Positions 45,386 to 57,156 of a DNA stretch of 64,000 bases are shown one piece after another; positions within the stretch are counted from its first letter, which is position 1, and every line of letters begins with the position of its first letter. The stretch is taken from assembly GCA_964023275.1 (NCBI GenBank), contig OZ029922.1:3161034-3225033 (forward strand). Reading direction: 5' to 3'. Under the pieces are notes generated by a model, which saw only the letters and a list, made by a program, of their open reading frames with translations, was not told the DNA's origin and ran no database searches. The stretch comes from Norana najaformis (taxonomy: Eukaryota > Annelida > Clitellata > Crassiclitellata > Hormogastridae). Position numbers and translations under genes: made by a program.

Positions 45386-46084
45386 ACAACATTTTACTTG
45401 TGCTTGTAATGTGCTGTTGCTCTGTACAGATGTACAGATTGGAAAACTGGCAGTACAGACCTTCACAAGGTTCCCAAAAGGAGTTGTACAATTGTCCAGT
45501 AGAGACTTGAAATCAATGTAATACTTTCAAGAGTTTATTGTATGGATATCGACCTGCTTCTCATGTTACCTAGTAGTTAACTTCACTTCAGTCAGGTGTA
45601 TAATGTGTAAATAGAGTCATGCATTCAAAGGGTGGTAGAGAATTTTATGTGACAAATCAGGTCTGTTGTTACCAGTAGAGATCTATAAACATGTGTTACA
45701 GTTTCATCGAGACTTCTGCTTCACAAGCATTAGCTATACCAAAGTTCTTGTTCATGCTTTGGAGTTCGAAACCAGCTAAAGTAGTAACAAAAAATAATCC
45801 AATTTCTTAAAACTCCGTTTGACTTCGTAGATCTAAAAGCTGCTGGGTTATTTCATGTCTGAGGAATTTTAACTTGAAATTCATTTCCTTTGTTTTGGCA
45901 CAATTTCCTGGTGCCATTCTGAAAGTTTAAAATTCCATAAACAGTCTATTATGTACACTTTGCACCACTGATTTAAAATGCCTTGGTGGAGGGGCTTCTG
46001 ATTGTTGGGTATAGACAGGATGTGATGTTTATTCAGAGTCCATGGGATAGGTGGCTAAATACTTCTTAATGAATTTTATTACAG

Positions 46085-46396
46085 GCACCAACAGCAGATG
46101 CTGTGGCGATGCTGGACTGTTATGGTGGTACTCGTAGAATTTCACGGAAGAATTACTCGAGAGGCTTCGAACGAGAGTTCTGTGGGATCCGTCAGAGGCG
46201 TCCGTACATTTGCCCAAGCTGTGGCAAGAATTTGCAGAGAATAGGAGACCTTCAGGCACACATGGCTGTATGGCATAACTTAGCTGACAAGCATAAGTGT
46301 CGCTACTGTTCGAAGGAGTATGGGCACAAAAAACACCTGAAACGACACATGATTCTCAAGCATCAGCTCAGTCCAGATATGTCCGTATATATATAA
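46085..46396 (+). CDS. alternative terminal zinc-finger exon 2 (2 C2H2)
   Basis: Acceptor CTTCTTAATGAATTTTATTA-CAG, phase 0, 103 residues ending at TAA. It begins APTADAVAMLDCYGG, then a basic linker, then two fingers: CPSCGKNLQ...H-x3-H and CRYCSKEYG...H-x4-H, linked by HNLADKH. The first finger of the usual three is degenerate. It is the closest paralogue of exon 3 (shared DLQAHMAVWHNLA and GHKKHLKRH). AATAAA lies at 46,481, about 85 bp after the stop, supporting a true 3'-terminal exon. Confidence 0.87.
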   Translation, partial: APTADAVAMLDCYGGTRRISRKNYSRGFEREFCGIRQRRPYICPSCGKNLQRIGDLQAHMAVWHNLADKHKCRYCSKEYGHKKHLKRHMILKHQLSPDMSVYI

Positions 46397-47535
46397 TCAT
46401 CCAGGCTGCAGAGTGATCAACTGTGAGGAATTACGATAACTGTTTGATCCGCTGTTCTAACTTGTACAAGCATTTTTTAAAATAAAAATCCCACTGAAAG
46501 CTCAGACATCTTTTCTGGATTCTGCATTGACCATGCAGTAATAACAGCTGTGATGTATAGGGCTCATCCACATGATACGTATTGTAGTTGTTCATAGTGG
46601 ACATCTAAAAGAAATAATGATTAGGAGACAGTTTAAATAACAAAATCCATTGTATAAAAATGCATGCAGGAAAAGAAATATATATATGTATATCTGGACT
46701 TCATGTGTTGCCTTTTAAGAACCTCCCAAAGACAATTTTTACTAAACTAAGTACACTACATGAAAGTAAACTTTTGAGAACAACAGGCTTGTACAAATCA
46801 CATGACACTTGCAGAGATTATGATATGGCTTCACAAGCATGAAGTGGCAAGGCAGCAAATTTTGTCATCAGCTGTTGCATTAGCCACTGGTCCAACTATT
46901 TTGTGAAAGTGAGTGAGGTACTGAAAAAGCCTTGCTGTTCTGCCTGTCCATGTCAGACAGTTGTGTGAGCTGCAATTCAGAGTTCCTTGCAAAGACTATT
47001 TGTAATGATAATTGGTTACCAAACAATGAAAACTCTTGGTGCGACCTCTGTGGCCAATTGCAGAACAAAATCAGTGATGTCCTGGTGTAGATGGTGTACA
47101 ACTCCTAACTAGGGCTTGTGCAAGCTTGTGAGGTTGGAGCAACACATGTGGCATACAAGGGCAGTCCAGTAAGTAGATTAATGGCAGACTTTAGCAGTGG
47201 AGTTTGTCTATGCTGGGAAGACGGAGTATTCAGCAGTGTATTCTGTTAACAAAAAACAAGTGATTGTCACAATAAATAATAAAATTTACATCCAAGAGAG
47301 ATAGAAGTTTGAACTGCATATGCATGTACTTTTTGGCTGCCGCTTTTACTGATGCCTTCTTGAACATCTAATTGCAAGCTATATGTGACAGTCGTTTTGG
47401 TTCAAAAGCATGCCATCTCTACCTTACGTTGTAGCTTAGTGGTACGTAGCATGGTACATAGTAGACAAAATGTGCTGTTTATTCAGAACTCTGTGGTATA
47501 GGTGGTTAAATGCTTCTTAATGGATTTTATTACAG

Positions 47536-47811
47536 GCGACCACTGCAGATGGTGCACATAGACTTTCTTGGAACGTATACTCGGGAGGCTCCCTTGTCGA
47601 TCCCCGTGCGATCCGTTCGGCGGGTCGGTACATTTGTCCAATATGTGCCAAGATGCTGTACAAATCCAGTGACCTACAGGCGCACATGGCTGTCTGGCAT
47701 AACTTAGCTGAGAAGCAACAATGTCCATTCTGTTCCAAGCAATACGGGCACAAAAAACATCTGAAGCGACATATACTTCAGAAGCATCATCAAGTCGCAT
47801 GTCAGAATTGA
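47536..47811 (+). CDS. alternative terminal zinc-finger exon 3 (2 C2H2), no ATG
   Basis: Acceptor CTTCTTAATGGATTTTATTA-CAG, phase 0, reading ATTADGAHRLSWNVYSGG, then two fingers (CPICAKMLY...H-x3-H; CPFCSKQYG...H-x4-H) and TGA: 91 residues. There is no initiator Met before the fingers, so an ATG-based ORF search misses it; other frames give only spurious short ORFs. It is a recent duplicate of exon 2, including about 60 bp of upstream intron. AATAAA is at 48,058. The lack of a start codon strongly favours use only as a spliced tail. Confidence 0.86.
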   Translation, partial: ATTADGAHRLSWNVYSGGSLVDPRAIRSAGRYICPICAKMLYKSSDLQAHMAVWHNLAEKQQCPFCSKQYGHKKHLKRHILQKHHQVACQN

Positions 47812-48510
47812 CTTGCTATGACTGATTGATGGATTTTGAGCGCCACTGACTGATATGCTGCATGTCAGAGCACACTGTCAGTGTTACTTGACGAGGTGTA
47901 ACGATGATAGACTGTAGGTTTTACGCTGTTTCTCAATATTTGAGCGAGATGCCGTTATAAGTGTATGTGTGCATGTAGCAGTGTATACTGTTACGTAAAT
48001 GTAGCTGCATGGAAGCATGTTGTTTTGCACTGAATATATTATCACAATGACAATCTAAATAAAATGAAATATTTAAATTGTATAGGTCTTTTGGAAATGT
48101 TTTTGTCAAGACAGTATTGCTTTAGGCCGTTCATCTCAGAAGCTTCATATAGACTGTTTGAAATGGTTGCCAATTGGTCTTGTAATACACAGAACGCAGG
48201 TTCCAGTCTTCTAAGATGATACCCTTACATCTGAATTGAAGCTAAAGTGATGCAGGTGATGATGTTTTGAAGTATATGGTCAAGGAAATGGGTCTGTTAA
48301 TGATTTGTGCCAAAGAGAGAGCTGAGCAGCTGAGAGCTGAAAATATGAGGCATTGTTGTGTAGATGAATAACTAGCATTATAGTTCGTGCAAAGGAGTAG
48401 CTCCGCTTTCCTTGAATCCGTTGCTGACGTTGGTGCTTGTAGTGAAAATTGTCTTGCTGTTTGGTCCAGGCTGCGAACAGTGATGTTTGCCTTTTGCTTC
48501 TGTCTTACAG

Positions 48511-48846
48511 ACTCTTCTGTGCCCTGCTACACCGCTGAATTCCAGCAGGCAACGGAAAACCACCTCGGCGCCATATGTCGAGTGCTTAGAGTGTGGAAAA
48601 CGGTTCACTGGTGATTACATGGTGTACACGCTGCGCAGACACGAGGCCACGCTACATCGCGGGGAATTTCCGCACAAATGCCCCGTCTGTGGCAAGGGCA
48701 TGCAGGGTATTGAGGACCTTCGTAGTCACATGGTCTCCAAGCATAAGATGCCGTCAGACTATAGATGTGAGATATGTAATGAAGATTTTGGCAAGAAGAG
48801 AACCCTCCAGCTCCATATGATGACCAAACATCCTATCCCTTCATAG
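48511..48846 (+). CDS. alternative terminal zinc-finger exon 4 (3 C2H2)
   Basis: Acceptor CTTCTGTCTTACAG, phase 0, beginning TLLCPATPLNSSRQRK; 111 residues to TAG. Fingers: CLECGKRFT with a longer Cys-His loop (DYMVYTLRRHEATLH), CPVCGKGMQ...H-x3-H and CEICNEDFG...H-x4-H, with KHKMPSDY before the last. AATAAA is at 49,024, about 180 bp after the stop. The open frame upstream of the acceptor is chance. Confidence 0.87.
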   Translation, partial: TLLCPATPLNSSRQRKTTSAPYVECLECGKRFTGDYMVYTLRRHEATLHRGEFPHKCPVCGKGMQGIEDLRSHMVSKHKMPSDYRCEICNEDFGKKRTLQLHMMTKHPIPS

Positions 48847-49954
48847 TTTATTTGAAACATTGGACAAAACTCAGGCCTTTGGTGATAGGCTTTGTTTAAA
48901 ACTATTTAAATGGATTACAGAAACATCTTTAATCTTTAAATGGATTACAAAAACATCTTTCAATGTTTCAATTTTATTGTGAAACTAAATTTTTTACTGT
49001 TTGTGTTAATCTATTTGTGTTAAAATAAAATCATGAACTTTGGTTAAATCTGATGTCTTGCAATTCCTCAACCTTTGCTTAAATTTTGCATCATAGTGCT
49101 CATCAGCGTGTTTTGTGTGCATACATATGCGTGCTTGTATCAGGAGATTTACCTACTGATTTTTAAGGCACTGTTTGTAAATGTAATGTTTGTGATGCTG
49201 GACTCCTAACAGCAAACATACCAAGATTAAAAGATTAATAGAATATATCATTCATGCAGGGCAGAATCTGGCATGTTGTTTGTCAATTGTTGTTTTGCTT
49301 TTGTTTTAAGGCTGTCCTCTAGTGGAAAATGTACACATCAGAGTTGTAGTATCATGAATATTTATATGATGAAATTATGTGAGTTTAAATTAATGTGGCA
49401 TATTTGGTGTTTTGGTTCGGAGCTGATACATCTTAGAGATATTTAGTCATCTGATTGTCCACATTTGAAAGGTATTCAATCATGATTGATATTCTTACAT
49501 GTTTGACATGAAACAGTTACCAGTGTGATATTTGGATTGGACCTGTCGTGGTTTAGTACCCATGCGTATTGGTATACGATTGTACCGGACAAAATAATTG
49601 AAAAATGAAAACTGTGGAGGCTAATTAGTTGATAAAGAAAATTTGGAATATGTATATTTGTACATGGGTAGTATATTTATAAAATATGTAAGAATGTTTG
49701 CCAATGGTGATTAAGAGTAAAGGGGCATTGGAGTGGCCAAGAAATTTGTGATGTAAAGAGTTTGATGTCTGTTGATTTGATTTTATAACTTCTATTCACC
49801 ATTGTATCAGTGAGTGATTTTGCTAAAACAGTCCATTGAAGGAGACCTTCTTTGAGTGGCTTGAACAAGCACATCCTTTGGGCAGAATAGCAGAGCTGAG
49901 AAACAGCAGTGGAGGCGCTATGGCTAAATCGGATCTTGATGGATTTTATTGCAG

Positions 49955-50278
49955 AAGCAAGTGGACTTGATGTCAGTGTATCCTCAAGGTGGTGGCAATG
50001 TGGCTGGTAATGCTCTGCGTTGCTTCGATTGTGGCAAAACCTTTTCGACTGCGAGCGTTGTGAAGGCGCACATTAAAAAAGTCCACCGGAAGGAGTTCCC
50101 GTACATCTGCCCGATCTGCGGCAAAGGTGTGGCAGGAATCACGGACCTTGATGGTCACATGGCCAGCAGACATAACTTGCCGAAACTGTACCAGTGTTCA
50201 TTCTGCATGAAGGAGTATGCCTATAAAAACAAGTTGAAGATTCACTTGCGTCAGAAACATGGGAGTGAGCTTACATAG
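49955..50278 (+). CDS. alternative terminal zinc-finger exon 5 (3 C2H2)
   Basis: Acceptor CTTGATGGATTTTATTGCAG, phase 0, beginning KQVDLMSVYPQGGGN; 107 residues to TAG. Fingers CFDCGKTFS...H-x4-H, CPICGKGVA...H-x3-H and CSFCMKEYA...H-x4-H, linked by RHNLPKLY. The acceptor region belongs to the group shared with exons 1-3 (GATGGATTTTATT). First AATAAA is at 50,808, so the 3' UTR would be about 530 bp. Confidence 0.87.
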   Translation, partial: KQVDLMSVYPQGGGNVAGNALRCFDCGKTFSTASVVKAHIKKVHRKEFPYICPICGKGVAGITDLDGHMASRHNLPKLYQCSFCMKEYAYKNKLKIHLRQKHGSELT

Positions 50279-52406
50279 AACCTTTCAGTAAAGGCTAAGA
50301 ACTGTTAATAAGACTGAAAATAAGGTTTAAGAACCTTTGAACCTTTTAAACTTGTGGAGTTGAAGATGCATATTGACTCTCAGAAATCAGTGGCTTATTT
50401 TATGTGAAAGTAGCAAGTCATTGAGGAGGTCCTAATTTTCTTGTTTTCCTTTTGAGCTTGGAGGCACAAATGCCACATGCCATGATGAACTTGCACTTAC
50501 ATATGGGCCTGCACCTTAAGAGAAGTCCTAAAATGTACTGTGTAAATGTCAGGGTACTGAAACACATGCCATGCTGCTTGGAACTGTACAGAAAAACTTG
50601 CACAATTGGCAGGTTATAATTGGTGATCACTGTGTGACAAAACTTTCTTGCTGCACATGAGATGGGTCACTGTGTTACACTGATTTCAAGATAGTTATTT
50701 TTAACAAAGGATTGACTTATGAAAATACATGATATCATCAGTGATTACAGAAACTTGAGCATAATTTGAGAAGATATCACTGTAGCTTTGGTGTGGCAAA
50801 TGTTAAGAATAAATTTGTACAAAATGAAAACCTTGTGTATGTTGCATGCAAGGAGCAATGTTGGTTGGTATTGATGTTTTGGTTCAAATTCATACTTTAG
50901 GCAGGTTTCTGGACAGTTTGCAAGTTCTTGTTCAGACATTAATTCTACTTGATGACACATTTTCTGTGTAAGAGATTCTGATAGAAAGTTTTTGGTCGTG
51001 ATTTGGAAAGTTATCTTTAAAAACAAAGTTTCCAAGTGATGCATGGACATTTTTACAGCAGCGCACAGATTTTATAGGTATGTCACCAAAGTCAGTTATT
51101 CCAAACTTGAATCAGCAAGTTCATGTTTTAAATTAAAGGTGAATTAATAAATAATTTAAGGTGACTTAAATTTGTTATCTCTGTCCTGACTGCAATACAT
51201 TCGTGTGCATGAACAGAAGTTATAGTCACAGTATTTACTCAAACCATAATTCAGCCCAAATAAGGTTTGTCACCCATGACCACGTGGACAGCACAAGTGA
51301 AAAGGATCTGGAACAACTCGTGTTGGGCTGCACCTTACATGGAAAAAGGTTCTGATTGTAAGGTGAGGCACCCCATTGTGGATATGGCTATTCCCCAAGA
51401 GAGAGTGGGTTGTGTGATGGTATGATGGGTAGAATGTTGCACTTTCAACCTAGGGTAAGCTGGACTATACCTGAAAGGTTCAGCAGCTCTGTGGTACATG
51501 GGGTGGCAAGTTGTTTCGACATACTGACTTACTGATGATGAAACGTGAATTTTCTTGAGGGTAGTAGGTCCTGTGCTATCACTTGATCGATGGATACCAG
51601 TCCCATTTGAGCTATACGAATAATCGATTGATAGCTGGATAGGCTTAGATTGCAGGCAGTGTGGCTTGGTAGCATTATGTGGCATAGTAGCTGATTAGGT
51701 GAATCTTGCCTTGTAATGTAGAGTGTTTGGGTTCAAGCCTTCCCTGCACCTTTCACTGTATGATGACTTTGGGCAGGCTGCATGTGCTTTGTGATGTCTG
51801 TGTGTTTGTTGCTAGTGACTGTGATGGATATAAATTATCCTGATGTTAACTAGCATATCCTGCACAGAGCGTGAAAATATCTTTTCTGATTTGCCCTGTG
51901 GCTCCTTCCCTTACCCTGTCCCCTCTCCTCTTGATCCGTCCCTCAGTTTTTCCCTGATTCTACCCTGATCCACTGTCGGTCCATCACGGCAGCTGACATT
52001 CCTGACTGCCTTCCCAATCCACCTCCCGGATCATACTTTGTTCTCTTTTATTCAGCATACAGGGCTGACATTATTTGTCACCTGTACTAAATAGACTAGA
52101 TCACAGCAGATCTGAACATCTATGTATGCATGTATGTACCTGGCTATTTATATAGCACCTTTCAAGAACCTCGCAAGGGTGCTAGAACCTCACGGGTGCT
52201 GTATCGGTAATAGTAATCGTAATTACACATTTATATAGCACCTCTTCAAGAAAACTGGAGATGTGCTGCCAACCATCTTTGATAATGGATAGTTATACTG
52301 ATGATTAATGATAATAAATGGACAGACACAGGTGGATAGTTTGAGGGGTAGATCATCGTCGAGTGATTTGAGAGGCCCTAAAGGCTGGTTGATCTCTGTC
52401 TTGTAG
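50279..52406. other. inter-exon region with retroposon debris
   Basis: No finger exon seen. tRNA-like sequence at about 51,685-51,735 (GATTAGGTGAATC; GGGTTCAAGCCTTCC), CT-rich retroposon-like tract 51,890-52,060, and two tail fragments at 52,125-52,260 (TGGCTATTTATATAGCACC, then (GTAAT)n and 'ACATTTATATAGCACC') directly upstream of exon 6. Confidence 0.5.
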
Positions 52407-52766
52407 AGCCCTTTTCCATCTGCAACTGGAAAATGCAGGAGGCCGGCAGCAGCAGCTGCAGCAACACGCACCTATGTTCTACCAGTTGTTGATGGCAGTG
52501 GAGGATTTGTGGTGGGTCCAAAGGATGCGACGTCCTCGGCCGTCTTTCCCTACATGTGCTCCATCTGTGGCAAGGGTGTCTATAGCAAGGACAACCTGCG
52601 CTGCCACCTAGTCAGTCGTCATAACTTGCCCAAAACCTTCCAGTGTGGTGCCTGCCCTAGGAAGTTTGGATACAAAAGGGCTTTGAATAGACACATAGCA
52701 GCAGAACATCCGGACTATGACCGATGTAAACAAAGAGTGGCTGAATTCAATCAATTGAGGCCGTGA
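52407..52766 (+). CDS. alternative terminal zinc-finger exon 6 (2 C2H2)
   Basis: Acceptor GATCTCTGTCTTGTAG, phase 0, beginning SPFPSATGKCRRP, then a poly-Ala run, then YVLPVVDGSGGFVVGPK and two fingers: CSICGKGVY...H-x3-H and CGACPRKFG...H-x4-H, linked by RHNLPKTF; 119 residues to TGA. An ATG-based call starts too late (52,509) and loses the first 34 residues. Later AG sites nearby do not keep phase 0 with an open frame or lack a pyrimidine tract, which fixes this boundary. ATTAAA is at 53,059. Confidence 0.83.
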   Translation, partial: SPFPSATGKCRRPAAAAAATRTYVLPVVDGSGGFVVGPKDATSSAVFPYMCSICGKGVYSKDNLRCHLVSRHNLPKTFQCGACPRKFGYKRALNRHIAAEHPDYDRCKQRVAEFNQLRP

Positions 52767-53949
52767 TTGGAACATCTGAAGGTGTTCCTTGGTTGCTGCA
52801 ATATGCTTGGTGGTGGACAATGAAAATGCCCTAGTTTGAGTTGCCTGCTATGTTTGAGTCATTTTCTATGCTGTGGCAAAGATGTATGTCCAGATGGACT
52901 TATGAAACCCAGTTCTTTGTGTTAGTCATTATTTGTCTAAGGACTGTTGTTGATAAATTCACTCAGATGAACTGTTACCTTTGACATTTTCAGTTTATGT
53001 GAAGAGGAGATGCTATGTTCTGCAACTTGCCAGTGTTTGTGTTTCATTTGTGAGTTACATTAAACATAAATTTACAGTGATGTGCCTCTGATTGAACAAT
53101 CTCACTTGAGCCATAATAATCCTATGGTTTTGGGTTAGAGGTCTGGTTTATGGTTGGGGTTTTTCATGTGAAACAGTGACTTCTGAAGTAGCAATATTGT
53201 CAGTTTTGCATTTTTCTTGCTTACTAAATGAGCTGAACTCTGCTGATATCTAATTCACTAGCAGATAACAGTTTTTAGGAAATTGACTCTATCTTGGTAT
53301 TCTGGTATTTATTCTGGATCTGTTGTACTGTAATGTACATACTGTATGTGTGTGTTTGTTTGTATCTGGATATTTAAATAGTGCCTTTGTGGTAAACATA
53401 TCAAGTGCACTAAAACTATAGGTAATCTAAGAAGTACAATTTGCGCTGCTTCTCAAGTAGCCAGCTACTCCTGTTGCTGATTTACAAAATCATTTGTTCG
53501 ACTTGTGCAACTTCAACTTAATTGCTGAGATAGATGAGGTAGGTAAATATTAAAACTTTCATTCACATGAAGAGCTGAATTTCTATAAGCCACGCAGAAT
53601 GAATTCAAAGTCATATCTGCTTAGAGTAATCACTAGTGAGTCACGAATGCTTGCTGGCATAAGCTGTCTGATGTCAGAGCATGTTCACTGTCACCTGTTA
53701 CTGGATGGCTGTACCTAATTGCTATGGAAGAACTCTATGATGTCTGGCTGGTAACTCGGTTATGTAGTGTCAAAGCATGGCGTAATGTGAGGCTATAGAG
53801 TGCTTTATTTATGGCAGTTGATATCAGAGAGTGTTTGGGCAGTTGATATCAGAGAGTGTTTAGTGTCTGCTGTTTCCAGCCATTACTGTTTAGCATCGTT
53901 AAGTCGGAACGTTTGCGCTGAGAGAGATCTGTCTGCGCTTGTCTTGCAG
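52767..53949. other. inter-exon region
   Basis: 3' flank of exon 6 and intron. Retroposon tail at 53,340-53,400 (TTTGTTTGTATCTGGATATT). Perfect 24-bp tandem duplication of GCAGTTGATATCAGAGAGTG at about 53,815-53,860, 90 bp before the exon 7 acceptor. Confidence 0.45.
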
Positions 53950-54249
53950 ATCTCGAGGTCAAGAGTGTGCTTGTCTCAAAAATTGCACCAGTGCCCCGAC
54001 TGTAGGAAGGCGTTTCGCTGGGCTTCTGGTCTGACGCGCCATCGCAACATGGTTCATCGGAATCGTTATCCTTTCACCTGTTCCATCTGTGGCCATGGTG
54101 TTGAGCTACTACGCCAGCTGCAAAGTCATTTGGCCGCTAAGCATAACATAACCGAGGCGGTGTTTAAGTGTCACGTCTGCCTGTCTGAATTCCACGATAG
54201 GAGTCTGTACAGAAGTCACATGCTTGTCCATGAGACGTGTAGTGTTTAG
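53950..54249 (+). CDS. alternative terminal zinc-finger exon 7 (3 C2H2)
   Basis: Acceptor GCGCTTGTCTTGCAG, phase 0, beginning ISRSRVCLSQKLHQ; 99 residues to TAG. Fingers: CPDCRKAFRWASGL...H-x4-H, CSICGHGVELL...H-x3-H and CHVCLSEFH...H-x3-H. With exons 8 and 9 it forms a subfamily (C-G-H-G-V-E-L, CHVC, short charged tail). ATTAAA is at 54,427 and AATAAA at 55,000. The linker KHNITEAVFK is one residue longer than in its sisters. Confidence 0.87.
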   Translation: MSRSRVCLSQKLHQCPDCRKAFRWASGLTRHRNMVHRNRYPFTCSICGHGVELLRQLQSHLAAKHNITEAVFKCHVCLSEFHDRSLYRSHMLVHETCSV

Positions 54250-56859
54250 CATGTACAACGTTTTTTAATGCTTTTTGGATATATACCCAAAATGGAAATT
54301 GATTTATCAAGTAAGAATTTAGCAATCTTACTTGCTTTTCTAATATGCTAGGGCTTTTGTATCTTCTGACCTTTGGGAGCCATAGTTGGTAATGAAGTCG
54401 TGTTGTGTAGAGGTGTCGTGAAGCTAATTAAACTTATGGTCCACAGTCATTTTATTTTTTATTATTTGATTCGGCTGTTTGATGAACACCAAGTAACAAT
54501 ATAAGATGACAGGAATTGCCATATAATTGAATTTGGCATCAGTGTACGGACCCAAAGGGAACCAACCTTTACACTGTTAGGGCGCTGAGTTTTCACGAGC
54601 AATTTAATAACAGATGGCGACTTGTTACATATAAAAATTGCATTTAAACTAAGGTACATGCTGTGCGTGCTGGCTCACAGATGAGCAAAATGCAAAGAAG
54701 GTCATGCATGTGTATTGATCCTGGGCGTATTGTTTCAGTCAAATCTTATATTAGTGAGGAGTAAGCTAGCATTAGGATTGTATTTCTTCTAAGAACGTTG
54801 TAGTATTGTTACTTTTTGTTATGCAGTTCACATGTTTATAGTTTAAAGTTTAAACTAGTATAAGATTCATTCTTACAGCACTTCCTATTGATTTAGTTTG
54901 GACTGTACTAAGCAAAAACTATTGGCAAACATATGAGAAGAAATGAAGGAAAGTACTAAAGGTAGAAGTATTTATATTACAGTAGATGAGAGGATGATGA
55001 ATAAATAGCTGTCTTATGTATTTTTATTGAAAGTAAAGATATAAAAAACCAGGACTTGGTTGTGAAATTAAACAGCATGAGTGAACAGTTAGTCTCGAGA
55101 GTGACAAGAAGTTGCTTTCCCTTTTGGAGATAACGTGTGAGGTATTAAACTGGATTACAGAACTAATAGATACTTGTGACATGAAACCTGCTACTGATGA
55201 GAACTGTTATGACAGTTACTAATCTAAAATGCTGTACTGGGAGTATTATACATGCTGAATATGAAAATAATGGGTGTGTAGTTGTGTTTGCTCAAAGTGA
55301 TTTAAGAGCTACAAACACCGTTTTTGTTACTTGTGGTAGGGAGATGGTTGTAGATGGAAAGAGATTTCACTGTAGTGGTATTACCAGTAGTCAGAATTGG
55401 TTGAGAAAGTGACATTAACTGTTAATTTCTGAAGCATTTATATGCAAATGTCCCACTATTCATATGCAAGCCCAAGCACATTTTTTGTATTCAGGGTCAA
55501 ATATAGAATGTTATTGTGCTATATTTTTATCTTGGAATTTGAAACTTTGGAATATTTAGTGTCTTGCACAGTACAAAAGTTAGTAAATACTAATACTTGT
55601 ACTGATATGTCAGTTCAAAGTTGAAAGTGTTTTGTCATTTGCTTCTTACAGACCCCTTGATTGGTGGATTGTCCTCATTGGCAAGGAACACAGCAGTATT
55701 AATTTCATTTAATAAGCAGTTAAGTTAGCCTATGACTTGCATGCAAATTTGTAAATACAGTGTTTTCAAATATGTGGAAGAGATGTATCTTAATTCTTTT
55801 TAATGTGGTTTTATTTGGGAGATTAACATATCAGTAGCGTTGAGCTGAAATGACAAGTTATGTTGGAACACAATGGCCAAGTTTTATTAATATTTTTAAA
55901 GATATCAGTTGAATATACAGTGTTTATTACACTACACAGCAGGGTAGTATAAAAAGTAGGATGTGTGTGTCTGTCTGTTTGTTGGATCGTTGTTTGAAGC
56001 TCAAATTCCTTTTCTTCCTTCAGGAAATGCCTCAAAACTCACTAGTGCCCACTGTTTTTAAAAATTTAGATAACTGACCTGGTGACTGATGAGATCACCT
56101 GATAATTGCCTGGGAACACCTCAGATTCACATTTTTCTGTTTGACTTTGTGTGTGTTACAAATTTATTTAATATTAATAAAATAATATCTAAGTACACAA
56201 GGCTTGCAATGATAACTGCCAGCACTTAGTTGCATCCATGTCTGATGATTGATGCTAGTTTAATGGCTAGGTTGCTGGACTTTCAACCTTGAGGTTAGGG
56301 TTCAAATTCCTGCCAGCACAAACAGTTTTAAGAATTTTTGTCCACTAAAGGCAATTCAACTGTAAAATGAGTTGACTGCTTACTGTGGAGCAGAGTTGAA
56401 AACCAGATGCCAAAGGATTCCCTTCCATGCTTAACCTATTAAAATATTAAAGTCACTGACACTTATGCGCAACATGGTGGTTGGTCAGTGATCATGCGGT
56501 TGCAGTTTCGACTCCGTGTAACATGTTCCTCTGTCACCAAGCAGTATAATCTGGGAAGTGAAAGGCAAGACCCGCAATGCAATGGCACTGTGTTCAGGAC
56601 CTTGAGATTCATCCATTGCCGGCTCAAGGGCCAAAGAGTAGGAAATGAGCGCCTCTCCTACGTTCCTGATGGGACATGGGGGCTTTGCTTTACTTTTGAC
56701 ACTTTTACCATGGTCGCCCCATAGGATCAACATAAGGGACTTGTCTTGGTGGGTGATATGTAACATCACTATGGGTATAAGTGGCGGGTAGAAACGTGTT
56801 GTAGCTATACCTGAACTGTCGGCTGGTGGCTAAGAGGTCGGTCTGGCGTTGTCTTGCAG
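54250..56859. other. inter-exon region with one SINE
   Basis: 2.6 kb without a recognised finger exon; AT-rich. Contains the tRNA-SINE at 56,262-56,455 (separate entry) and a possible second tRNA-like fragment near 56,490-56,525 (GCGGTTGCAGTTTCGACTCC). Confidence 0.5.
56262..56455 (+). mobile_element. tRNA-derived SINE
   Basis: Box A-like 'TTTAATGGCTAGGTTGCTGG', box B 'AGGGTTCAAATTCCTG', body 'CAACTGTAAAATGAGTTGAC', and A-rich end with TTAAAATATTAAAG; same family as 11,884 and 62,972. Confidence 0.75.
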
Positions 56860-57156
56860 ATCTCAAGAGCGAAATGCCAAACATCTAAAAACTTACACCA
56901 GTGTCCCGACTGTAAGAAGGTTTTTCACTGGTCGTCCGGCCTCTCACGCCATCAGAACATGATTCATCGGCGTCGCTTTCCGTTCACTTGTTCGCTGTGC
57001 GGCCATGGCGTTGAACTGCTGCACGAGCTGCGCAGCCACATGGCTTCAAAGCATAACATGCCGAAAGATTATAAGTGTCACGTCTGTCAGCGCGAATTTA
57101 GCCACAGAAGAGTTTTCAAGCAACACTTGGTTGTTCATCATGGACTGACGCTATAA
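56860..57156 (+). CDS. alternative terminal zinc-finger exon 8 (3 C2H2)
   Basis: Acceptor GGCGTTGTCTTGCAG, phase 0, beginning ISRAKCQTSKNLHQ; 98 residues to TAA. Fingers CPDCKKVFHWSSGL...H-x4-H, CSLCGHGVELL...H-x3-H and CHVCQREFS...H-x3-H, with KHNMPKDY. Even the first residues (ISR) and acceptor match exon 7, indicating tandem duplication of the whole exon with its 3' splice site. No canonical poly(A) signal was found close to the stop. Confidence 0.87.
   Translation: MSRAKCQTSKNLHQCPDCKKVFHWSSGLSRHQNMIHRRRFPFTCSLCGHGVELLHELRSHMASKHNMPKDYKCHVCQREFSHRRVFKQHLVVHHGLTL

Noticed and set aside
52509-52766. Finger exon 6 starting at the first start-like codon
   Set aside because: The phase-0 open frame extends back to a strong acceptor at 52,406.
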